64,000 bases of DNA from assembly GCF_932526225.1 (NCBI RefSeq), contig NC_064047.1:4773501-4837500 (forward strand), written 5' to 3'. Both the position numbers and the translations under genes were made by a program. The notes under the pieces are model-generated. The model saw only the letters and a list, made by a program, of their open reading frames with translations, did no database searches and was not told the DNA's origin. The stretch is from Nematostella vectensis. Taxonomy: Eukaryota > Cnidaria > Anthozoa > Actiniaria > Edwardsiidae. Position 1 is the stretch's first letter. Each line of letters begins with the position of its first letter. Positions 31,270-41,666 of the stretch are shown here, one piece after another.

Positions 31270-32596
31270 GGTAAACTCCTTTGACATCATTAACATTTGA
31301 AAGTACTATTTGCAATGAAACTACCAAAAAACATTTGCAATTCAAGGCAGATACTTGATCAACGGTATATTTTTGTAAGTATCCCAGTCCTTGCTACTCT
31401 GAATTAGCAGGTTTTAATTCTACGCCTTGGTATTTACATTGGTATTGCAAATAACGATGTTATCGGCCTTCTTACTGTAAGAATCATAGAAATAAAGCAT
31501 ATAATATTTAAGATTTTAGAAATAAACACTACCGTTAGGCTTTAAGGTGATTTGAAGAAAAATCAATAGTGTACATTAGTCAGCACAGCTGCTACAGCAT
31601 AATCTCTATTTCTGAACATTAGATAAAATAGATCATGGTGCTAACACAACATCAAAAAAGTATTCCTCAAGTAAAATCTGTTATTAACAATGTTAAAAAG
31701 ATTTGAAATAAACAATCTAAAAAAAATCTGACCGTTGATCCCTTTAATTGTTATGCTCAGTAAACAAAATAACGAAGAAATGATATAAAGTTTCTCTCTG
31801 TTTGCTCTGGTTATTTGTTCAGACTTGCCAGGTGCATTGTTCTCGCCGGTTCAATTTCCCTTTTTTTGTAATTGCCAAACACTATTATTAAAATTACACA
31901 AAAAATGGATCAATTCTTGAAACATAATAAAGAACAATTTGACTTACGCACATATAACGCATATATGATTATAACATAGACAAACACTCCTTTCTTCGCA
32001 AAATATTTCCATCGAATTTTTGGATTTTTCGATTCTGCCCTATGCGTGCATCAAAAGGAAAAAGACAAAGGGTGTATTTTGTTTCAAAGCTAAATTAAAC
32101 ACAGTTGTTATAATACGGGCTTAAGTCGGCTTAGCAAGGTACCGGAAACATTGCCAACTGTTACATAATTTTTTACCTCCCTTGTGAAGCACCCTATCAT
32201 GTCACTTCTATTTTACTGCGGTTTACCATAGTCTGGGAACTCTCGCCAGCAATTTCCAAAAGCTCAATCATCTTCTGGCTTCTGTTTTACAAATTTTCAT
32301 TTGCAAGCACTGGTATAGTTTGAAAAATTACGCCAACTCCGTGAGGCGCAGACTAATCAAAAGGCACTAAATGACCTAAATGTTAGTTCGAAGTTATTGA
32401 CAAGACGCGCAGAATATTAAAAATTGCAGTACTCAACAAAAGTAAGAAAGACAGCTGAAAGCTAAGAGGTGATGTTTTGGTTCACTATTTATTTTTGCGC
32501 GGGTGTTTCTCTTATCATATCTTACCAAGCGCAGTCTTAGTGAAACACTCCTGCTGAAGAAGACTTGCTAGCCGAGGTCAGCTTCCTCAAGTTAAG
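31270..32596. other. Upstream of PAN gene 2; no gene seen
   Basis: AT-rich sequence without a convincing exon or tandem array. It should contain the promoter and 5' UTR of the gene starting at 32597. Confidence 0.5.
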
Positions 32597-35500
32597 ATGA
32601 AGCAGGCGTTGTGTATGAGGGTTCTTCTGTACATTGTGCCATTGTGGCTTGCATTACCATTTTGTGTGTTCTATCAAGTGGATAACGCAAGGAATGGGAT
32701 GTTTGAGATTTTCAAAGGTAACAGAAGCACAGTCAGGGCTGTAGATTGCGTTTCGTTTATTTATTTGTCTCTTTAGACATTACATTGTATCATTTGAGGG
32801 CTTTGTGGCGAAACACGCCGCCATTTTTACGATCCCACACAATGGATTCATTTCCATCTTGACTATAATTGAAGAGAGTTAGGATCTTTTCAATCAAAAT
32901 ATCGTCGATAACGTATCAGACTTCATTCTAGGATTGGTATTTCGAAATTTTCTTGCAAATTAACAGTTGGATCTTCAATTGTGAACAATGCCAAATGAAT
33001 GGTTGATCGACATTCTTCAAGGAAAGTACTGAGTTTTTTTTGTAAAAAAAACAGATATAACATTCAATTACCACAAATAAATACAAGTAAGAAGACGGAT
33101 AAGCGGATACAACTAGCCTGTGTAGCGGCTCCAGGGAAGGTCGCCCGCGCGCTCGCTTTTTCTTATCTCGCCCCCACTTCCGCCGTCCCTCTCCCTTGAG
33201 CCGCTAAGCAGGCTAATGTTATCGAGGTCAAGGGAACAGGCTGATATCCGCAGTAACTCCAGTTCGCTGACCTGATCCTCTATGATGCTGTTTAGCGGGA
33301 CGATTACAAACACAAATGCTTTTGATTTCGTTCTCGCTTCGGCAAGAAACACAAGGGTTTTTCAAACCCCGTCGGCATAATTGCCAACGCATCATTCTTT
33401 AAAAATAGCTTCCCCAACTGCTCGTTCGTTATGGCAAAATCCGGTCGTTTTGAATCTCGTAGGGTCGACCGCAGGCATTTTCTCGCGTTGATACGATGCG
33501 TTGATGGATGTACAACACATACAGCTATTTCAATAAACGTTGTCCAAGAGCGCTCGGCCGCACGCGCTCATACCGCGAGGTGGTATGGGTAATATATGTT
33601 GTAACAGGTTTTCAGTAAATAAGCCGCAGTCTTATAGTGAAGACCTTCGCTGGCGAGTTATCTGGATGGTACAGTTCCTTGCATCATCTATCGAAGACAC
33701 TGCGGCATTTCTTTCTATGTGCCGCGCACAATTGTAAAAGGTATCTGCAAAAATAGGGACAAAAATAGGGACGACAACGGCAACGCGAAAGACGACGGCA
33801 GAAAACAATTGAGAATTCAAAGATCCAGACGTGAAATATACTCTGAAATTGACTTTGTCTGATACATTTCCGCCGTTTTTCTTCAAACGACAACGTGAAA
33901 ACTCCAAGTTTAATGGTGCAGCGAGGACGGGAACGTGTGCGCTGAAAACTAGACTATCCTTTTTCGCTATGCTAGAAATAAAATTCTAGGTTTTACTATA
34001 GTTTTTGGGGAAATACATAAACGAGTGAATTTTATCCAAACTAGTTTGAAATTGAGCGCAAAGTATGAAAGCTTTTTGGGTTCTCCCTGCAGTCGGTCGC
34101 CGTCGTCGTTGCTATTTCGTTCAGGCACTTTGCTAACAGGTTTTATTTTAGTTTAACTATACGGAATCTACGTTTGATACTTCTAACGGGATAGGTGCCA
34201 AACCTTCTCTTGTTTCCTTGTTTAAGGACGCGCAGATATATAATTTAGAAAATTATCAAGACTGTACTGCCATTCTGATAGCGTTCAACGAAGTTCGTGT
34301 CGGCGATGAAGGATGGCAGAGCTTGAAACAACATATATTACCCATACTACCTCGCGGTATGGCAGAGCGCTAGCTCTTGGACAACGTTTATTGAAATAGC
34401 TGTATGACACGTCCCAGCCAATAGCAAGCCTTCGGTCTTTTAGAGACCGGAGTGAACGGCTAGGACAATAGACTACGGGCAGGCTCTCCTTTCTTCCCCT
34501 CTCCCCAGTCCCCCTACCCTTTACTTGAGCCGATACGCAGGCTACGATAACATCGAATCCATCTTGAGCGGTCGGTTTTCGATTGTTTACAGCTCTGCTA
34601 AAAACGCCACACATACAAGAAATTTACGAAGGCGCTAACACGGGACTCTACCTTCAAGGAAAACCTCGTTGTCTACGTAGTCGCCAAAACCCACTTGGTA
34701 CAGACGTGGGGTATCGATCTCATGTCTTTAGCGATAACAACACCAAAACAATCAGCCCTCTTTAAAAATAATAAGTGAGCTTGTTTCCGTATTTAATTCG
34801 AATATTTTTGTTGCAATAACGACAGCACTCGTTCTTGGGCTGTTGACTGGCTTTTTCTTTTCCCGCGGATATACCGGAGAACACATAGTGCGAATAAACT
34901 AATAACAATATAGAAAAAATATAGACAATTAGAGCAAATATAGACAATTTTAACGTAGCGCGTTTATTTTGACAAAAAAACGAAAGTAAAATTACATTGC
35001 ATATGAAGAAAACGTTGTCGTTTTGGGGGTCTGGTACCGAGGACTGTTAGTTTCTTTTCAGAGACTTACTCCAGTGAGTAAAGATGGTCACAGTCATTGT
35101 TTTTCTCTTCTGATTACAAGACATAAAATTTACGAAGCACCTGCGGTACAATGACCTTTAAAATATCAAGAATCATCCAGTTCATCCAAATAAGAAATAT
35201 ATTAGTTTCCTTATATGGAAGTGACCGCGTTTGGCAAAAACGACAATTGTTGGCTAAATTTTCTTGATATGTCAACAGTTCATGTGATTGGTTAATTTTG
35301 ACAGCTTCTTGAGGACACACGCTGAGCGCAGCTTAGGGGCGGCGCGGCTAGAACAATGGTCTGCCGGCAGGCTCTCCCTTCTTCCCCTCTTCCCAGTCTC
35401 CTTCGGCCGCGCGCTCTCTTCTTCTTCTCTCGCCCCCTCTTCCCCCGTCCCTCTCTTTTGAGCCGCTACACAGGCTAGTCAGGAACCAAGTTAGGAACCG

Positions 35501-38250
35501 AGTCAGGAACCGAGTTAGGAACCAAGCTTGGAACCGAGCTTGGAATACCACTTTGTACGTATGCCATTTTGACCTAATAATAACTCTTTAGCGGAGCTCC
35601 CGCGCGGCTTCGAGCGGAGCACCATACACAAGGAAATAAGGAATCCTAGGATATTGCCCGTGGGCAGTTTCGGATATTTTTTTTCGCAGCGGGCTTTGCT
35701 TACATAGCCAAGTGACTTGGCGAATTTCGACCAAAAAATCAAAATCAACCAAAAAAAAAAAGAAACAGGTCTTAAAAATTGATAATAGGCGACGAGCACT
35801 TTGGGACGGAGTTTTATTATCCTAACAAGATTGTGTTAAAGAAAATTTTGACGAAAAAGAAAAACAATTTACAAGACGGCGAGCGCCACCGATAGCCAAG
35901 AAATACATAGCTTATCGGACAAACAAACAAAAGAATAAATAAGAAGGGATGCAAATACCCAAAAAAGTCTCTTTTTAGATAGTGAAGCTTCTTTGTAAAT
36001 GCAAAATTTCCATCAAATATCGTCACAAAGCAGCACAAAGTGTTTGGTGTTTTATTTTACATCAAAAGTTTGTTCTCTACATACCGTGGAGTTTTCACAG
36101 TCCATTCATGCCGTGAAGACTGACATCTGAGCTTTCTTTTTCATTGTTTAGATCTATAGCACCTTTGGGATGAAGCCTGTAGCTTCCAAAAGGTTAAAAT
36201 AGAAAAAAAAAGCCCGAAAAGTAGTTGAATTATATCACGGTGAAAACAACGCTGAACGGTAAAAAAAAACAAAAAAAAAAAAAACAAGTAAACCTTTTTG
36301 CTTGTGTTCCATTCATTTGGGCCCACGGATCATATTCTTCTTTTTACGTCTGAAGGGCTATTAAAACCAACATCTCTCACTCCAAGGTCTATTTGGTATC
36401 TTGTCTTCGCTTTTCATTCATTTGGGCCCACGGATCATATTCTTCTTTTTACGTCTGAAGGGCTATTAAAACCAACATCTCTCACTCCAAGGTCTATTTG
36501 GTATCTTGTCTTCGTCTTAGTTGAATGTTTTCAAAAAGCAAGCAAACAAACACAAAAAAACCTTATGTCGCAGGTGATAGGGGTGGTCCAGGGTTTCTCG
36601 AATAGGGGGGGGGGGGGGGGGGGCACAATGCCGAAAGAAGGGGTAGCCAATATATCAAACATATGAAAGATATTAATCTGTGTGGATTTACCTGCTTAGC
36701 CCCATATTTTTAAGTTGATGATTGAATGAATGAAACAGTTTTTATGGCTGCAATCATGTCTTAAATATTAAATATTGAAGAAAAAAAACTTAGACTTGTT
36801 TACTATTTAGTAAAAACGCTTTTAGGTAAAACTCATTCGCTTGCTATATATGCTCGACGCTACATAATTTTTGTAGAACTGAGGCTTAAGAAAGAACTGT
36901 CTTTTTTTATCAGGAGAACTTTTGTACAACCACATGATCTCAGCGCATCACGTGACCTCGCCGTTTGAATGCGGCTCACTTTGCACAGGCAACCCATCTT
37001 GCAGATCATACAACTACAAGCCAGGAGAGCCTGGTGAACAGGCCACGTGTCAGCTGAACAATTCAACCAAGGTAGCCAATCCCAGCGCGCTTGCCAAGCA
37101 TGCGCAGTTCGAATACTACCAATGGTTTATCAACACGCAGGTACGTTTTACCTTGTTGAATGGTTTGGGAGAACATAATTGGATATCTTAACGCTTTCAT
37201 TAGCCCACATAATATCAACACCAAAATTCTCCCCATTCATTTGTATGATGGCCGTTAATTGGAGAATTTAATGGGATGTAGATACACGGGGGGATGGGTG
37301 AGAGGTGGGGCTTGTTACAATTACAAACAGTTTTACCATACCCCTGCAATTAGGGGGAAAAGACTTAAAGTATTTGACTGATTTTCCCTCAAGTGCCACG
37401 ACACAAGGCCGTAGCAAAAGGTGGGGCACTGGGGGCACGTGCCCCCCAAATATTTTTTTAAATTATAAGAAATGGACCAGTAGGGGCGTGACTGTGCCCG
37501 CCATTGTTTCTTAATAAGTCTGTATCGTGCCTCCCCCCCCTTAATTTCGAGGCCTGCTACGGCTATGCGACATAAAATGGACGTTCTTTGTTACAGTCCC
37601 TGCAGTCCTGCCTTGACATCTGGCGCATGCGCATGCACAGTGGAGAAAATGGCATCTTTATAATAAAGGATAGCAATGGCACTGACTTTAAAGTCTGGTG
37701 TGACTTTTACTCCGAGCCCTACATGGTTTGGACTTTGGTACTTTCCTACGCATATAAGAACAACCTGAAGTACCCATTTTGCAGCCGTTCCTTCTCGGAT
37801 AACTGGCCCGAAAATGATGATGACCCAAACTGGAACAGTTACCGAATGTCCCTACCCAGAATGCAACAAATTGTTGCCCAGTCTACTCACTGGCGCGCGA
37901 CCGCAGGATTTCCAGTTTACGGCGTCGATTATCGCGACTACGTGCGAGGAAATTTTGCGAGTTTTGACGTCATGAATTTTGAAGGTTACCTTGTGTGTAA
38001 AGATGTTGAATTGGTAAATGTTCGTGGGATCAACGGAAGGAATACCCAAGCTGCGTTTTCGCAACGCAACGAGGTCAGCACATTATACATCGTTAGCTCT
38101 TCTACTGAATGTGCGTTCAACGCTAGTGCAGGATCAGTTGATATGGAGAATAATTTTGGATATTATTGCGGTGAAAACAGAAACCTGGCATTTAGAGGAA
38201 TGGAAAATGATAGTAGCACCACTCAGTGGTGGTTCGGGGGATACATGTGA
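32597..38250 (+). CDS. Secreted PAN/Apple plus fibrinogen-like protein, gene 2
   Basis: Exons 32597-32717, 36914-37140 and 37597-38250 join in phase to 333 codons plus TGA. Exon 1 encodes a hydrophobic signal sequence (MKQALCMRVLLYIVPLWLAL...). Exon 2 is a PAN/Apple-type module with five Cys (FECGSLCTGNPSCRSYNY, CQLN). Exon 3 is the fibrinogen-related part: a CLDIWRMRMHSGENG lead, FKVWCDFYSEPYMVWTLV, NWNSYRMSLPRMQ, ASFDVMNFEG, NNFGYYCGEN, DSSTTQWWFGGYM at the very end. Order, exon phases and the terminal STTQWW motif match the minus-strand gene at 14745-21404, so the two are inverted paralogues about 11 kb apart. A secreted adhesive or recognition role is inferred from the domains. The 4.2-kb first intron is packed with mobile-element debris. 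A MITE begins 16 bp after the stop codon and probably lies in the 3' UTR. Confidence 0.85.
32800..33010. repeat. Dispersed repeat, copy 1
   Basis: TTTTCAATCAAAATATCGTC followed by GATAACGTATCAGACTTCAT and further diverged blocks matches 51840-52070 (TTTTCAATCAAATATCGTCA, ATAACGTATTAGAATTCAT). No inverted ends are obvious. Confidence 0.55.
33114..33215. mobile_element. Short MITE with TAGCCTG...CAGGCTA ends, copy 1
   Basis: TAGCCTGTGTAGCGGCTC is mirrored by GAGCCGCTAAGCAGGCTA. It is inserted in the RecQ-like remnant. Related copies lie at 34452-34544 and 35338-35478, all within intron 1 of PAN gene 2. Confidence 0.7.
33216..33500 (-). pseudogene. RecQ-like helicase fragment
   Basis: On the minus strand, TNEQLGKLFLKNDALAIMPT followed by GF and then, after a frameshift, FLAEARTKSKAFVFVIVPLN and SIIEDQVSEL..LRISACSL follow the Q-motif, Walker A (normally PTGxGKS) and motif Ia region of the RecQ-like proteins that are numerous in cnidarian genomes. 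The Walker A lysine is lost (GFEKP). The fragment is cut off by a MITE. It is non-functional. Confidence 0.6.
33518..34406. mobile_element. Composite element with about 85-bp inverted arms
   Basis: CATACAGCTATTTCAATAAA followed by CGTTGTCCAAGAGC, CATACCGCGAGG and TATGGGTAATATATGTTGT (33518-33603) is inverted at 34326-34406. The arms enclose about 720 bp that starts with an HTH-transposase coding remnant, so this is a decayed DNA transposon or a pair of inverted insertions. Confidence 0.65.
33614..33737 (+). pseudogene. Transposase N-terminal HTH fragment
   Basis: The plus frame NKPQSYSEDLRWRVIWMVQF followed by LASSIEDTAAFLSMC and a stop at 33735-33737 matches the first helix-turn-helix of Tc1/IS630-like transposases in invertebrates (YS.DLRWR..W....G.S....A..L.VS). 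The catalytic DDE part is not seen downstream. It is a relic. Confidence 0.55.
34452..34544. mobile_element. Short MITE, copy 2
   Basis: The right end GAGCCGATACGCAGGCTA and the pyrimidine-rich TTCTTCCCCTCTCCCCAGTC body match copy 3 at 35338-35478; the left end is degenerate. Confidence 0.5.
35338..35478. mobile_element. Short MITE, copy 3
   Basis: The body GCAGGCTCTCCCTTCTTCCC and the right end GAGCCGCTACACAGGCTA match copies 1 and 2. The left end is degenerate (GGCGCGGCTAG). Short GGAACC(A/G)AG repeats follow at 35480-35545. Confidence 0.55.
36308..36514 (+). repeat. 105-bp perfect tandem duplication
   Basis: ATTCATTTGGGCCCACGGAT through GTATCTTGTCTTCG occurs at 36311 and again at 36416 with no differences that I can see. 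It is recent, within intron 1 of PAN gene 2, and followed by a long G-run at about 36605. Confidence 0.9.
37400..37515. repeat. Dispersed GGGGCACGTGCCCC-type repeat, copy 2
   Basis: GTAGCAAAAGGTGGGGCACT followed by GGGGGCACGTGCCCCCCAAA and TATTTTTTTAAATTATAAG matches 11040-11160 (same strand) and 50575-50715 (inverted). It lies in intron 2 of PAN gene 2. Confidence 0.65.
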
Positions 38251-38265
38251 GCATTAAGGGGCACT

Positions 38266-38506
38266 TGTCACCCCATGACAGGTAAACCGGAATCCGGAAT
38301 CCATGAAAAAATTTGACTTGGAATCCGGAATCCCACTTACACTAGAGTCCAGAATCCAAGACTTAAGCTGGAATCCGGAATACAAGGATCCTGGAAAACA
38401 AAAATAGAATCGAGAATCAACGGGTAAAAAACCCCATGGATTCCGGAATCCACACACTAGGATCCTGAATCCAGAAACCTATTTGACAACCTGTCATGGG
38501 GTGACA
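38266..38506. mobile_element. MITE with 17-bp perfect inverted ends
   Basis: TGTCACCCCATGACAGG (38266-38282) and its exact complement (38490-38506) bound 241 bp. The inside holds several degenerate GGAATCCGGAATCC units in both orientations. CACTT next to the left end and ACTTG next to the right end could be remnants of a target duplication. Confidence 0.85.
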
Positions 38507-39309
38507 CTTGCACGGTTAAAGATTACTTTTAGTGGCATTTGGAAAGCTCTAGACCAGTCAAAATCATGCGGAATATTCGACCAGGGTCCGTAGTGCTACC
38601 AGACATATAGGGACGTGACAAATAGGGACGTTCGTCAAAATTACCTATACGGACGCAAATATCAAGCAACTGAGCACCTGAGATAAAGGTACGTCAAGAA
38701 TACGAGTCCGTGGAAGACAAGGGGGGACACAGTGGCCAATTTATCTTTTGTGGGAGGGGAGGGTGGGTGCAAAAGTACACATGACCTATACGGACGCTAA
38801 TAACAAGCAACTGAGCGCCTGACATATGGTTGGTTGGTTGGCTTTGGTTTCGTCGGACTTCCAACTGAACCAGTAAACTAGTGACAATGTCGCTTTAAAT
38901 AGCAACAGGTACAGGTAGGATAGAATGATTGAGAAATACTAACTGTAAATAATTATTTCGGCGTTAAGTCTAATTTACGGAAAGTGTACCCTCACGAATA
39001 AACACACCTAATGATTAAAAATAATAGTTAATAAAATATAATCGCCAAACCAAAAAGCTGCATTTTTATCAAATAAAGCTTTGTACTGCATCAGAACTCT
39101 TTAATCGGCATAATGGCCCAGTATTAAATAAGCGGACAAGAAAACCCTAAAGGAGTTATCCCAAGGAAAAGTCCCCTCAACGTATTTGAGCGGTGGCATT
39201 AATAAATGATAATAATAAATAATTGTCAAGCCCGATAAGGGAAGTCTACTTTGAGTTACAAGAAGTTCTTCAGATTCCTGTATCTCTATCGTATAATGAC
39301 GTCATCACC
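38507..39309. other. Intergenic
   Basis: Nothing coding was recognised. Short repeated phrases (TAGGGACGTGACAAATAGGG, CCTATACGGACGC, AAGCAACTGAGC) occur twice each between 38605 and 38825. Confidence 0.4.
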
Positions 39310-40075
39310 GTATAGAACAAACGCACCCCGGTAGTACTGGTGGCTGTATCTGTCATTAACCGAGATAGTGTCTTTGATGGACTGGCACTAGTTGACAATC
39401 CGCTGGACAGGTGACAATACAAACTCTTCCAGTGTGGCATTGTCGCTTTTTGTCAAAGCGTTGCGAGAACGAAACGCTCTCCTGCAACTAGAAACCTTCG
39501 CGCTGGACCCATCACGCCCTCGGCTTTGATCTGGCCCCTACCGCTATGACAGCAGCTTGGGTCGGCCAGGCGCGCGTTGATCTGAGACGAGCTGATTTCC
39601 TTCATCGCCAGGAGGTATTCCTCTCTTTCGGCGCGATCATGCTTATCATGCCTGGCTCTGGAGCGACAAATATTTCCCCCATATTTGAGTCACCGTGCGA
39701 CGCGATATAGATGAAACCGAGCCCCTCCTTGAGTCACTGCATCACCGCATTCTTGGTCTCATGATACTCGATCAGACATGTCACGTCGGGCAGTATTTCC
39801 CTGATCTTTAAAGTTTCTTCACTTGCTGCAGGGAGATATGATAACCTTCTGTTAAAAGGTATCACCACGTAGGCTGCATCCCTGTTGCGTGTCAAAGTTT
39901 TTGCGCTCAATCTTGGATTAGCGGCCAACCAGTACCACATGTTCGCAGTGCTTGTCTTCAGCGCATTCTCTTAGTATCTCAAGAGTAGTAAGTGATGCTC
40001 CAGTACGAATCGCCTTTTTTCAGAGAGGAATCTTCCGTCTGGTGATTGCAAAGCACCGAATGGGACCATAAAAGT
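39310..40075 (-). pseudogene. CHAT-domain (TTC28-like) pseudogene
   Basis: Reading the minus strand in shifting frames gives, in order, GRFLSEKRR, TGASLTTLEILRECAEDKHC, RRLSYLPAASEETLKIREIL, TCLIEYHETKNAVMQ-stop, LKEGLGFIYIASHGDSNMGE, EREEYLLAMKEISSSQINAR, SCCHSGRGQIKAEGVMG and RFLVAGERFVLATL-stop. These are the landmarks of the caspase-like CHAT domain of the TPR-CHAT (TTC28-like) proteins that are multicopy in cnidarians, including the His (SHGD) and Cys (CCHSG) of the putative peptidase site. At least two in-frame stops and three frameshifts show that the copy is dead. The TPR part is missing. Confidence 0.75.
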
Positions 40076-40259
40076 AACAACTTCAGGAACAAACATAACT
40101 TCTTCTCGAGCGAGATGGTTCAATTACTAGTCGGTGAAGCTCTTTATGTAGATAGGACCCTCTCTGTTCTCAGGATAGCTAGCTCGGGGCATCACAGACG
40201 AAAGTCACTATCTCGGTCCATAGCTTCGTATAACCCTGATGCATGTTACTGATGCATGT

Positions 40260-40265
40260 TTTATT
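40260..40265 (-). terminator. Poly(A) signal AATAAA on the minus strand
   Basis: TTTATT on the plus strand lies 17 bp beyond the stop codon of the Asp/His/Gln repeat ORF. Confidence 0.4.
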
Positions 40266-40281
40266 CACAAACCACTGGACG

Positions 40282-40656
40282 CTAGTGCTTTTCGCGCGGG
40301 CTCTGCAAGCACGTGTCTTGTTGATGCTCGTCATCGTCGCTCTGGTCTAGCGGTCTGTCTTGATGATGCTCGACATCGTCGCTCTGGTCTAGCGGTCTGT
40401 CTTGTTGATGCTCGTCATCGTCGCTCTGGTCTAGCGATCTGTCTTGTTGATGCTCGTCATCGTCGCTCTGGTCTGGCGATCTGTCTTGTTGATGCTCGTC
40501 ATCGTCGCTCTGGTCTAGCGATCTGTCTTGTTGATGCTCGTCATCGTCGCTCTGGTCTGGCGATCTGTCTTCGAATGTCTCATCGCGATGAGCATCAGAC
40601 CTCAAGTTACGACGATTCAAACATGATAAATAGATTAAAAAAGTCAAAACCCCCAT
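40282..40656 (-). CDS. Candidate small repeat protein (14-residue DQSDDDEHQQDRS repeat)
   Basis: From ATG 40656 to TAG 40282 the minus strand encodes 124 residues. A short hydrophobic start (MGVLTFLIYLSCL) could be a signal peptide. Residues of about 30-110 are six near-identical 14-residue units, DQSDDDEHQQDRS plus L or P. The C-terminus is CLQSPREKH. The DNA unit is 42 bp and the array spans about 40316-40575. AATAAA lies 17 bp after the stop. Substitutions between units (S/P, L/P, D/V, Q/H) are few. The family is unknown. It may instead be a non-coding satellite whose 42-bp length keeps the frame open, as the opposite strand is also open. A weak call. Confidence 0.35.
   Translation of the reverse strand: MGVLTFLIYLSCLNRRNLRSDAHRDETFEDRSPDQSDDDEHQQDRSLDQSDDDEHQQDRSPDQSDDDEHQQDRSLDQSDDDEHQQDRPLDQSDDVEHHQDRPLDQSDDDEHQQDTCLQSPREKH
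40316..40575. repeat. 42-bp tandem repeat
   Basis: Six head-to-tail copies of a 42-bp unit containing GTTGATGCTCGTCATCGTCG, CTCTGGTCTAGCGATCTGTC and TT. Confidence 0.95.
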
Positions 40657-41666
40657 TCTCGACTGCTCTCCCTCAAAACAACAAAGACAATGCAATGAGT
40701 GTTTATTTGACCTATATTCTATGATTAAAAAGAATCTGAGATCTGTTCTGTGGACTAACCCTGGCGTGCGCATAACATCATTACGATGGTAAGACTATGC
40801 CCTAATTAGCATAATTTCAAGTATTCTCATTTTGAAATAAGATGACGAAAAATCCTGAGTCCACTGGTTACAGGATGAACGCATATTATGTTTTCGAACA
40901 ATTTTGAAAAGAAAGATAAAGAACTGCAGAATTCTCGATTAAATCAAAAGCATTTTCTCAAAGCTTTTTCAAACAAAGCGGAAAATAGTGGGAAAGGTGT
41001 TAAAAGTTACCTGTTTGCTTCTAATTTTTGTGTATTTGCAGTACACTCGATACCGGAACTGCTTTTCAAGAGTTCTCGCATCTTTGCGCAAACTGGGTCA
41101 CTTTGAACCGTTGAAAAGCAGCAGAGTTCCATTATCAATCCCACAAGGCAACAAAAGCACCCGCTTAAACCAAACGCCAGAGGTCTTATCAAAGGTAAGA
41201 ATGATGTACATAATGGCAACGGAACTTCCATTTTGAAAAGAAAACATATATCAAAATATCAAATCTCTTTTTTTTTTTTAAAAAAAGATCATTTCGGGGG
41301 TGGGTGGAAATCGTGTTGATTATAGTATTTCCAACTTCAAGAAACCTGCATCTCTTTGAAACCTGTATCGATAGCAAAGCGAACATCCTTTGTCGCCAAG
41401 ATTCAATGTCTACTCTATCCACACAAAACGAGAATTTACAATAATATTTATAGTGTCAGGACATAACAAGAGCACGGGAGAGAGAGAACTGGCGCGTGTA
41501 TATAGGGTAGTGAGGAGCATCGATCCCCTCCCCTCCCCTCTCGCAATTCCTGGGTAATCAGGCGGGGAACGTAAAGGGAGCATGGGCTGAGCATGCCTCC
41601 AAAATTTGACAAATTTCTAGATTCGTTTGCTCATAAAAGTTTTCATTTCTCTTTAGATTTTGAGAA

